Shown piece by piece: positions 1 through 5,597 of a stretch of DNA of 5,766 nucleotides (positions within the stretch are counted from its first letter, which is position 1; each line of letters starts with the position of its first letter). Source of the DNA: Deltaproteobacteria bacterium (GTDB taxonomy: Bacteria > Myxococcota_A > UBA9160 > JAFDET01); the NCBI GenBank assembly GCA_019310195.1, contig JAFDET010000208.1:1-5766 (forward strand), in the 5' to 3' direction. A program made the translations under genes and the position numbers. The notes beneath the pieces are model-generated. The model saw nothing but the letters and a program-made list of their open reading frames with translations. It was not told where the DNA came from and did no database searches.

Positions 1-707
1 TCGCCGCTGGCGATCGTCTCGATGCCCAGCTCGTACTCGCGGCGCAGCGCCGCCTCTTCGTCGAGCGCCCACTGGTCGTAGGCCGAGCGGCGGTCCCCCC
101 GCATGCAGAGCTGCGGGAAGGCGGCGATTTCCCGGGCCAGCTTCTCGGCCGACGCTCGGGCCTCGCCGTCGGGGACCACCCGGTCGACCAGCCCGATGCG
201 CGACGCCTCGTCTGCGGGCACCGGTCGGCCCGTGAGGATCATGTCCAGGGCGCGGCCCATGCCCACGGTGCGCGGCAGGCGCACGGTTCCCCCGTCCACC
301 AGCGGCACGCCCCAACGGCGGCAGAAGACGCCGAAGACCGCACTCGTCTCGGCGACCCGCAGGTCGCACCAGAGCGCCAACTCCAGTCCGCCCGCCACCG
401 CGTGCCCGGCCACCGCGGCGATCACGGGCTTGGAGAGCTGCATCCGCGAGGGGCCCATGGGGCCGTCGCCGTCGGCGGTGACGCGGTTGGCGCCCTCACC
501 GCTGGACGCGGCCTTGAGGTCGGCCCCGGCGCAGAACGTCCCCCCTTCGCCGAAGAGGACCGCCACGCGGGCCTCATCGTCGTCCTCGAAGGCGCGGAAC
601 GTCTCGGCCAGGGCGTCGGCGGTGCGCCGATCCACCGCATTGCGCCGCTCGGGTCGCGAGAGGATCACCGTGGTGACGGGTCCTTCCTTCTCCACACGCA
701 CGCTCAT
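1..707 (-). CDS. Crotonase / enoyl-CoA hydratase family protein (3' end cut by window edge)
   Basis: This is a crotonase-fold protein that probably hydrates or isomerises an enoyl-CoA thioester in the cytoplasm. 235 residues are visible and roughly 20 C-terminal ones are missing at the left edge. The start ATG is at 707-705, with AGGAGG six bases upstream (714-719). Seen in order: the N-terminal strand and SRPERRNAV (17-25), oxyanion-hole loop FCAGADLKA (58-66), KPVIAAVAGHAVAGGLELAL (93-112), FGVFCRRWGVPLVDGGT (125-141), and LTGRPVPADEA plus IGLVDRVVP (158-179). Glu109 sits at the first catalytic glutamate position (GGxxE). The second position, normally Glu in FGxPE, is Cys129. I recall this replacement from a bacterial subgroup annotated as enoyl-CoA hydratase, so the exact reaction is uncertain. 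The start overlaps the stop of the upstream oxidoreductase as ATGA, implying translational coupling as the third gene of a minus-strand operon. Crotonase family is very sure; substrate unknown. Confidence 0.93.
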   Translation of the reverse strand, partial: MSVRVEKEGPVTTVILSRPERRNAVDRRTADALAETFRAFEDDDEARVAVLFGEGGTFCAGADLKAASSGEGANRVTADGDGPMGPSRMQLSKPVIAAVAGHAVAGGLELALWCDLRVAETSAVFGVFCRRWGVPLVDGGTVRLPRTVGMGRALDMILTGRPVPADEASRIGLVDRVVPDGEARASAEKLAREIAAFPQLCMRGDRRSAYDQWALDEEAALRREYELGIETIASG

Positions 708-1774
708 GTCGTTCCTCCTGCGGATGGATCCAGCCAGCGGTCCACGGCGCGCTCCACCGGCGGCAGCGGCTCGTCCGGGGCCACCGCTCGCCCCAGGCGG
801 GCGGACGCGTAGGCGGCCTCGAGGATCTCCAGCACCGCCACGCCGTCTTCGCCCGACTCCAAGGGCGGACGGCCCTCCCGGAACGCCGCCAGGAAGTCCT
901 CCATCTCCTGGGGGTAGCCGTTGTCGAAGAGCCAGTCGGCGTTGTGCCGGCTCCAGCCGGCCGGGGCCCGGACCGAGGGCTGCGCGTCGGGTACGTAGAG
1001 GCGCAGCCCGGTCTCGTGCAGCAGGTCCGCGGCCAGCGTCCCAGCGCTTCCCCAGGCCTCCAGGGTGGACTGCATGCCGCCGTGCAGGGCCCAGGACGCC
1101 TCGCACAGCGCGGTGGTTCCGCCTTCGAACTCCAGGTGCAGCACCGCGTGATCCTCCAGCGCCGAGTCGGAGCGCCCGGCGCGCAGGTCGGCCCACACGC
1201 GGGTGCAGCGCGGCTTGCCCAGGAGCCAGCGCACGCCCTCCACCGAGTGGCAGGCCATGTCCATGAGCACGCCGCCGCCGGCTTCGTCCCGGGAGAAGAA
1301 CCACGGCGAGTAGGGCCCGGCGTGGGCCTCGCGCTGGGTCACGTAGCGCACGTCGCCGATGGCGCCGGCGTCCAGCATCTCCTTGGCGCGTACGAAGCGC
1401 GGCACGTAGGGAAGCTCTTCGGCGTAGGCCAGCCCCACGCCGGCGCGACGGCAGGCCTCCACCACGGCGCGTCCCTCGGCCGCCGTGGAGGCCAGCGGCT
1501 TCTCGACGATGACGTGGCGGCCCGCCTCGGCGGCGCGGATGGCCTGGGCGGCGTGAAGCGCGTTGGGCGTGTTGACGCAGACGACGTCGACACCCTCGAT
1601 CAACGCGTCGAGATCGACGGTGACGATCTCCATGCCGAACTCGCGCCCGAAGCGTTCGGCGCTTTCCGGTCGCCGCGCGCACACGCCGACCACCTGCGCC
1701 CCGTCGAGGCGCGCGAACGCCTGGACGTGGGTTCGCGAGATGTGGCCGGCGCCGACGAGTCCGATGCGAAACAC
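704..1774 (-). CDS. Gfo/Idh/MocA family NAD(P)-dependent oxidoreductase
   Basis: This 356-residue cytoplasmic oxidoreductase is of normal length for the family, whose members oxidise or reduce sugars, inositols and related hydroxy compounds. The N-terminal Rossmann domain (about 1-120) opens with FRIGLVGAGHISRTHV (2-17, dinucleotide-binding loop) and holds NTPNALHAAQA (68-78) and the EKPLA motif (91-95) with Lys92. The C-terminal alpha/beta domain carries the family signature GGGVLMDMACH (166-176), including Asp172 and His176, which match the usual catalytic pair. The start is GTG at 1774-1772. This codon immediately precedes the conserved first strand, and the frame stays open further upstream only because the DNA is GC-rich. 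Only a weak AAGAG precedes it, and the stop of the PLP-enzyme gene is 5 bp upstream, so translation is probably coupled. The final codons (AGGTT) are written by the ribosome-binding site of the next gene. The true substrate cannot be read from sequence; a link to the product of the neighbouring lyase is inference. Confidence 0.94.
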   Translation of the reverse strand: MFRIGLVGAGHISRTHVQAFARLDGAQVVGVCARRPESAERFGREFGMEIVTVDLDALIEGVDVVCVNTPNALHAAQAIRAAEAGRHVIVEKPLASTAAEGRAVVEACRRAGVGLAYAEELPYVPRFVRAKEMLDAGAIGDVRYVTQREAHAGPYSPWFFSRDEAGGGVLMDMACHSVEGVRWLLGKPRCTRVWADLRAGRSDSALEDHAVLHLEFEGGTTALCEASWALHGGMQSTLEAWGSAGTLAADLLHETGLRLYVPDAQPSVRAPAGWSRHNADWLFDNGYPQEMEDFLAAFREGRPPLESGEDGVAVLEILEAAYASARLGRAVAPDEPLPPVERAVDRWLDPSAGGTT

Positions 1775-1779
1775 GACTC

Positions 1780-3012
1780 TTAGCTGTAGCGCGCCTCGAC
1801 GCCCCGGGCCTTGCCGGCGTCGCTCACGCAGGTGTGCAGGTCGGCCAGGAACGTCTCCACCACCTTGGCGTGCTCCGGGCTGATCATCAGGTGCAGGGCG
1901 TCGGGCCCGTGCTGGCGATCGAGGCACCAGCCGCGGTCGTCCATGCCGTCGCCCACCGCCATCACGTCGACCGCGTCGGAGGTCGAGCGGAAGGCGAACA
2001 CGCCCATGGCCGGCTCTCCGACGACCTGCAGCGGCTCGATGGCCTCGATTCCCTTCTGCAGAGCGCGGGTGGTGTCGCGAACCGCCTGGGCCAGGCGCAG
2101 GTAGCCCTCTTCGCCCAGGTAGTTCATGACCGCCCAGGCCGCCGCGATGGGCGCCGCCGGGCGGGCGCCGGCCATGGCCAGCGACCCGTAGATGCCGCCC
2201 GGCCACTCGTGGTAGATGAACGCCTGACGCAGTTGCATGACGTCCTTGTTGGCGTGGAGCAGGACCGACGCGCCCTTGGTGCAGTAGCCGTACTTGTGGA
2301 CGTCGGCGGAGAGGGTCGAGATCCCCGGCACCCGGAAGTCGAAGGGCGGGATCGGCTCCCCCAGGCGCTCCCAGAACGGCAGCTGGAAGCCGCCCAGGCA
2401 CGAATCCACGTGGAAGTGGATGCCGCGCTCCGAGGCCAGGGCCGCCAGCTCCGGAATCGGGTCGATCATGCCGTGGGGGTAGTTCGGGGCGGAGCCCATC
2501 ATGAACGCCGTGCGCTCGCCGATCAGCGCTTCGGCAGCGGCCACGTCGGCGCGCAGGTCGGCCCCGATCGGAATCTGCACGTGCTCCAAGCCGAAGTAGT
2601 GGGCGGCCTTGGCGAAGGCCGGGTGTGCGGTCACGGGCGCCAGCATCACCGGATCGGTTACGCCGCGGTCGAGCCGCGCGCGCTCCCGCGCGGTCTTCAC
2701 CGCCAGCAGGATGCTCTCGGTGCCTCCGGAGGTCAGGCAGCCGCCTGCCGCCTCGGGCGCGTGAAGCATGGCGCCGGTCATCTCCACCACGTCGCGCTCC
2801 ATGCTCTTCAGGCTGGGGAAGCGGAGGGGGTTGAGCGCGTTCTCGAACATGTAGAGCTCGTTGGCCTGACGCAGCACCTCGTCCACCTCGTCGCCGGCCG
2901 GGTACACCAGGCTGAAGGTGCGACCGGCGCGCCAGTCGGCATCTTCTTCCTTGCGGCGGTGCATCTCGGCGAAGAGCTCTTCGGGCGCACGGCCCTGGGC
3001 GGGGAGCTTCAT
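1780..3012 (-). CDS. PLP-dependent group II decarboxylase-fold enzyme, sphingosine-1-phosphate lyase-like
   Basis: This 410-residue fold-type I PLP enzyme most resembles bacterial sphingosine-1-phosphate lyases, which cleave a phosphorylated long-chain base into a fatty aldehyde and phosphoethanolamine. It is related to glutamate/tyrosine decarboxylases. Seen: NALNPLRFPSLKSME (58-72), phosphate-loop-like TSGGTESILLAVK (94-106), AHPAFAKAAHYFG (129-141) with His130 placed to stack on the cofactor, HVDSCLGGF (201-209) with Asp203 for the pyridine nitrogen, and STLSADVHKYGYCTKGA (232-248) with Lys240 as the Schiff-base lysine. Then come FIYHEWPGGIYGS (265-277) and AGARPAAPIAAAW (281-293). Family members often have SRPGG where this has ARPAA. 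There is no N-terminal membrane segment, unlike the eukaryotic lyases, so a soluble enzyme is expected. ATG at 3012-3010 has GGAGGA five bases upstream (3018-3023). It is the first gene of the minus-strand operon. Databases often label relatives 'aspartate aminotransferase family' or 'pyridoxal-dependent decarboxylase'. The fold is certain; sphingoid substrate is unproven. Confidence 0.93.
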   Translation of the reverse strand: MKLPAQGRAPEELFAEMHRRKEEDADWRAGRTFSLVYPAGDEVDEVLRQANELYMFENALNPLRFPSLKSMERDVVEMTGAMLHAPEAAGGCLTSGGTESILLAVKTARERARLDRGVTDPVMLAPVTAHPAFAKAAHYFGLEHVQIPIGADLRADVAAAEALIGERTAFMMGSAPNYPHGMIDPIPELAALASERGIHFHVDSCLGGFQLPFWERLGEPIPPFDFRVPGISTLSADVHKYGYCTKGASVLLHANKDVMQLRQAFIYHEWPGGIYGSLAMAGARPAAPIAAAWAVMNYLGEEGYLRLAQAVRDTTRALQKGIEAIEPLQVVGEPAMGVFAFRSTSDAVDVMAVGDGMDDRGWCLDRQHGPDALHLMISPEHAKVVETFLADLHTCVSDAGKARGVEARYS

Positions 3013-3039
3013 GGGGGTCCTCCGGTGCGGATGCAGCGA

Positions 3040-3052
3040 GTCTGCCACAGAC
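3040..3052. repeat. Perfect 5-bp inverted repeat GTCTG-N3-CAGAC
   Basis: GTCTGCCACAGAC is a perfect inverted repeat with a 3-base spacer, almost exactly in the middle of the 75-bp divergent intergenic region. Its place suggests an operator for a dimeric regulator acting on both directions, but a 10-base match can occur by chance and no regulator gene is next to it. Confidence 0.35.
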
Positions 3053-3075
3053 CGCGTACCGTTGGGCGCCGTGCC

Positions 3076-3084
3076 GGAGGAGGA
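3076..3084 (+). promoter_or_regulatory. Ribosome-binding site of the plus-strand crotonase
   Basis: GGAGGAGGA contains a full AGGAGG at 3078-3083, four bases before ATG at 3088. It fixes this start and argues against the longer open frame that runs in from the antisense of the lyase gene. Confidence 0.8.
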
Positions 3085-3087
3085 CCC

Positions 3088-3879
3088 ATGTACGAGACCC
3101 TCGAGCTGCGACGGGAGGGCCCGGTGGCTTGGCTCACGCTGAACCGCCCCGAGCGTCTGAATGCCCTCAACCCCGCGCTGGTGACCGAGCTGCGCGACGT
3201 GTTCAGCGGGTTCGCATCCGAGCCCGAGACTCGCGTGGTGGTGCTGCGGGGCGCCGGACGCGCCTTCTGTGCCGGCCTCGACCTGCGCGAGCCCGGCGGA
3301 GACGGCGACGCGAGTGTGCCGGCTTCCATGCGCGCCCAGCGCCGCATCAGCGAGATCGTGCTGCTGATGCGGCGTGCGCCGCAGCCGATCATCGCCTGCG
3401 TGCAGGGGCCCGCCTGCGGAGGAGGGTTCGCCCTGGCGCTGGCCTCCGACGTGCGCATTGCCGGGGAGTCGGCGCGTATGAACGCCGCGTTCATCCGCAT
3501 CGGCCTGTCTGGCTGCGACGTGGGCGTGAGTTACTTCCTGCCGCGGCTGGTGGGTGCGTCCCTGGCAGCGGAGCTGATCCTGACCGGGCGCTTCGTCCAC
3601 GCCGAGCGCGCGCGCGAGCTGGGCCTGGTGTCGCGCGTCGTACCCGACGCGGAGCTCGAAGCGGCGGCGCGAGAGCTGGTGGACGAGATGCTGGCGACCT
3701 CGCCCCTGGGACTGCGGCTGAGCAAGGAAGGCCTGAACGCCAGCCTGGACGCTGGAAGCCTGGAGCAGGTGGTCGCGCTGGAGGACCGCAACCAGGTGCT
3801 CTGCACGCGCACGGGTGACTTTCGCGAGGGTGTGGGCGCGTTTCTGGAGAAGCGTCCGCCCGTCTGGCGCGACGCCTGA
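3088..3879 (+). CDS. Enoyl-CoA hydratase/isomerase family protein lacking both hydratase glutamates
   Basis: This 263-residue crotonase-fold protein is complete and of normal family length. Seen: LNRPERLNALNPAL (18-31), FCAGLDL (60-66, first oxyanion-hole loop), QPIIACVQGPACGGGFALAL (99-118), a central segment IRIGLSGCDVGVSYFLPR (136-153), LTGRFVHAERARELGLVSRVVP (165-186) and a C-terminal acyl-CoA helix region to 263. The residue at the first catalytic glutamate position (GGxxE) is Ala115, and the FGxPE segment reads MNAAF (131-135), so Phe135 replaces the second. Asp144 lies in the loop where isomerase-type crotonases place an acid. The GLxxxxxGxSYxLPR pattern recalls a bacterial and mycobacterial subgroup (EchA12-like) annotated only by family. 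Simple hydration is therefore doubtful; isomerisation, thioester hydrolysis or another oxyanion-hole reaction is possible. It is transcribed away from the lyase operon and its stop lies 5 bp from that of the converging hydrolase gene. Confidence 0.93.
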   Translation: MYETLELRREGPVAWLTLNRPERLNALNPALVTELRDVFSGFASEPETRVVVLRGAGRAFCAGLDLREPGGDGDASVPASMRAQRRISEIVLLMRRAPQPIIACVQGPACGGGFALALASDVRIAGESARMNAAFIRIGLSGCDVGVSYFLPRLVGASLAAELILTGRFVHAERARELGLVSRVVPDAELEAAARELVDEMLATSPLGLRLSKEGLNASLDAGSLEQVVALEDRNQVLCTRTGDFREGVGAFLEKRPPVWRDA

Positions 3880-3889
3880 CCCACTCAGG
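3875..3889. terminator. Possible weak bidirectional hairpin over two converging stop codons
   Basis: CCTGA-CCCAC-TCAGG is a perfect 5-bp stem with a 5-base loop that includes the TGA of the plus-strand crotonase and the TGA of the minus-strand hydrolase. There is no T-run on either side, so it is not a classic intrinsic terminator. Because both genes use TGA, three of the five pairs come for free. Confidence 0.25.
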
Positions 3890-5516
3890 ACAGCGGCATG
3901 GCGCAGCCGTCGGCACGCGGATCGCTGCCGCCCCAGAGCGCGCCGTTGGGGTCGCGGCGAATGACCTGACCCCTGCCGAATTGCACGCGCGCGAAGCCCG
4001 ACACCCGGCTCACGGCGTGCCCCCGGGCCTCGAGCTCCGCCGCGGTGGCCTCGGGCAGACCCTGCTCCAGGGCGACCTCGCCGTCCGCCGTACCGCTGTT
4101 GATGCAGAAGCGCGGCCGGTCCAACGCGCGCTGGGGATCCAGGCCGTCGTCGGCCAGGGCGCTGGCCACCAGCAGGTGGCCCTGGGGCTGCATGAAGCCG
4201 CCCATCACCCCGAAGGGTCCGTAGAGGCTGCCGTCGGCTTCGCGGGTCAGCAGCCCGGGGATGATGGTGTGGTACGGCCGCTTGCGCGGAGCCAGCGCGT
4301 TGGCGTGACCCGGGTCCAGGCTGAATCCCGAGCCCCGGTTCTGGAGGGGGAAGCCGAAGCCTTCGGGCACGATCCCGGTGCCGAACATCCAGTAGTTGCT
4401 GTTGATGAAGCTGCAAGCGTTGCCGCGAGCGTCGACGGCGCAGAAGTAGACCGTGTCGGAGCCGCCCAGCGGCTGGCCGGCCCGCGCTTCGAGGTTGGCG
4501 CGGCGGGGGTCGATCTCCCGACGCCGCGTATCTGCGTACGCTGGAGACAGAAGCTCGTCCACGGGGATCGGCACCATGGCGGGATCTGCAATGAGTGGAC
4601 GCGCGTCTGCGAACGCCAGGCGCATGGCCTCGATCAGCAGGTGCCAGCGGTCCGGGCCGAGCGGGTCGAGTGAGGCCAGGTCGAAGCCGCCGACCAGATT
4701 GAGGGCCAGCAGCGCCGCCAGGCCCTGACCATTGGGCGGGCACTCCCAGACCCGCAGGTCGCGGTAGACGGTGCTGATGGGCGTCTCCCAGGTCGACCGG
4801 TGCTCGGCCAGGTCCGCCTCGCTCAGACAGCCGCCCGCCGACTGCACCGCAGCCGCGATGGCCCGCGCCGGCGCGCCCTCGTAGAACCCCTTCTTGCCGT
4901 GTTCCGCCACGGTGCGCAGGGTTCGCGCCATGCCCGGGTTGCGGAAGATCTCGCCCGGGCGCGGAGCTCGGCCGTCCAGCAACAGCTCGTGTCCGCCGGG
5001 CTGTCGCGAGAGCTGGATGCGCGCGCCCAGCGCCCACTGCCTGGCTGCGATGGGCGCCACCGGGAAGCCCCGCTCCGCCAGCTCGACCGCGGGCTCCAGC
5101 ACCCGGGCCAGCGGCAGCGTTCCGAAGCGCTCGAGCGTGTCCTGCCAGCCGGCGCAGGCGCCTGGAACCGTGATCGCGAGGGGATGGCTCCAGGGAATCG
5201 CCCCCTCCAGCCCGGCCGCCTGGACGCGCTCCAGGGTGAGCTCGGCGGGTGCGCGGCCCGAGCCGTTGAGCGCGCTCACGGCGCCGGAGGCCGCGTCGTA
5301 GAACAGTGCGAAGCAATCGCCGCCGATCCCGGTGTTGCAGGGTTCGGTCACTGCCAGGGCGGCGGCCGTGGCCACGCACGCGTCGGTCGCGTTGCCTCCG
5401 CTCGCCAGGATCCGCAGCCCCGCGGCAGTCGCCAGGGGCTGGCTCGAGGCCACCATGCCGCCCGTGCCCAGGGCGGGCATGCGCAGGGAATCGAACTCCG
5501 GGAGGTCCGCCTCCAC
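3885..5516 (-). CDS. Gamma-glutamyltransferase-family Ntn hydrolase, probably cytoplasmic acylase-like
   Basis: This 543-residue protein of the GGT family is expected to cleave itself before a threonine into large and small subunits and then hydrolyse or transfer an acyl group from an amide. Seen (numbering from the GTG start): MVASSQPLA (21-29), GGNATDACVATAAAL (40-54), TGIGGDCFALFYD (62-74), SGRAP with Arg88, NGQGLAALLALNL (262-274), and GGSDTVYF (351-358) with Thr355 as predicted nucleophile. Then follow FGTGIVPEGFGFPLQNRG (378-395), KRPYHTIIPG (412-421) and VMGGFMQPQGHL (437-448). No signal peptide is visible, unlike secreted GGTs. Residues that hold the glutamate amino and carboxyl groups in E. 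coli GGT (Asp433, Ser462, Ser463) align by eye with Ser396, His416 and Thr417. That favours a YwrD- or cephalosporin-acylase-like relative. GTG at 5516-5514 is chosen because AGGAGG lies five bases upstream; an in-frame ATG at 5555 has no such site. It lies downstream of glutaryl-CoA dehydrogenase, perhaps co-transcribed. Confidence 0.92.
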   Translation of the reverse strand: MEADLPEFDSLRMPALGTGGMVASSQPLATAAGLRILASGGNATDACVATAAALAVTEPCNTGIGGDCFALFYDAASGAVSALNGSGRAPAELTLERVQAAGLEGAIPWSHPLAITVPGACAGWQDTLERFGTLPLARVLEPAVELAERGFPVAPIAARQWALGARIQLSRQPGGHELLLDGRAPRPGEIFRNPGMARTLRTVAEHGKKGFYEGAPARAIAAAVQSAGGCLSEADLAEHRSTWETPISTVYRDLRVWECPPNGQGLAALLALNLVGGFDLASLDPLGPDRWHLLIEAMRLAFADARPLIADPAMVPIPVDELLSPAYADTRRREIDPRRANLEARAGQPLGGSDTVYFCAVDARGNACSFINSNYWMFGTGIVPEGFGFPLQNRGSGFSLDPGHANALAPRKRPYHTIIPGLLTREADGSLYGPFGVMGGFMQPQGHLLVASALADDGLDPQRALDRPRFCINSGTADGEVALEQGLPEATAAELEARGHAVSRVSGFARVQFGRGQVIRRDPNGALWGGSDPRADGCAMPLS

Positions 5517-5521
5517 CCATG

Positions 5522-5527
5522 CCTCCT
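5522..5527 (-). promoter_or_regulatory. Ribosome-binding site deciding the GTG start of the GGT-family gene
   Basis: A perfect AGGAGG (minus strand) sits five bases before GTG at 5516. It would lie inside the coding region if the ATG at 5555 were used, and no purine-rich site precedes that ATG. A different-frame ATG at 5520-5518 also follows it but opens a frame without recognisable protein sequence. Confidence 0.75.
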
Positions 5528-5545
5528 CTCGCCCGCCTGGGCGAG
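5528..5545 (-). promoter_or_regulatory. Perfect 7-bp GC-rich hairpin abutting the ribosome-binding site
   Basis: On the minus strand CTCGCCC-AGGC-GGGCGAG forms a perfect 7-bp stem with a 4-base loop, ending on the base just before AGGAGG of the GGT-family gene. No T-run follows, so a classic intrinsic terminator is unlikely. It could set translation efficiency, protect a processed mRNA 5' end, or slow transcription after the glutaryl-CoA dehydrogenase gene. Confidence 0.45.
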
Positions 5546-5597
5546 CGCCGTGCATCGGATTCGAGGATAGCCGGGCGCCGCAGGAAGCGGGCCTGGG

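Larger units (their letters stand above)
3013..3087. promoter_or_regulatory. Divergent intergenic region with candidate promoters and operator
   Basis: These 75 bp separate the start of the minus-strand S1P-lyase-like operon from the plus-strand crotonase gene. By arrangement they should hold promoters for both directions, but no convincing -35/-10 pair could be read by eye on either strand. Both ends carry strong ribosome-binding sites (GGAGGA on minus at 3018-3023, GGAGGAGGA on plus at 3076-3084). The regulatory role is inferred from gene layout. Confidence 0.5.

Noticed and set aside
103..1266. 387-codon plus-strand frame across the left crotonase and oxidoreductase
   Set aside because: Composition is Arg/Pro/Ala/Ser-rich low-complexity antisense with no motif, whereas the opposite strand holds two clear enzyme families.
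704..2401. 565-codon minus frame extending the oxidoreductase upstream
   Set aside because: The N-terminal 209 residues are the shifted frame of the lyase gene. The conserved Rossmann strand begins right after the GTG at 1774.
1834..3879. Plus-strand 681-codon frame suggesting a large fusion with a C-terminal crotonase
   Set aside because: The first about 418 codons are antisense to the lyase gene and show no family motif. A strong ribosome-binding site and ATG at 3088 mark the real start.
1780..5520. A single minus-strand open frame of 1246 codons covering three genes
   Set aside because: Only its last 410 codons match a protein family (the S1P-lyase-like enzyme from 3012). The rest is Arg/Gly/Pro-rich frame-shifted hydrolase sequence and antisense of the crotonase, open only because stop codons are rare in GC-rich DNA.
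5528..5545. Hairpin as a Rho-independent terminator of gcdH
   Set aside because: No T-run follows on the minus strand; the stem runs straight into AGGAGG of the next gene.
5517..5555. Upstream ATG start at 5555 for the GGT-family gene
   Set aside because: No ribosome-binding site precedes it, and it would place a perfect hairpin and an AGGAGG inside the coding region. The 13 extra residues look neither conserved nor signal-peptide-like.
4800..5570. 256-codon plus-strand frame antisense to the GGT-family gene
   Set aside because: No recognisable domain and no ribosome-binding site; the opposite strand holds the family motifs.
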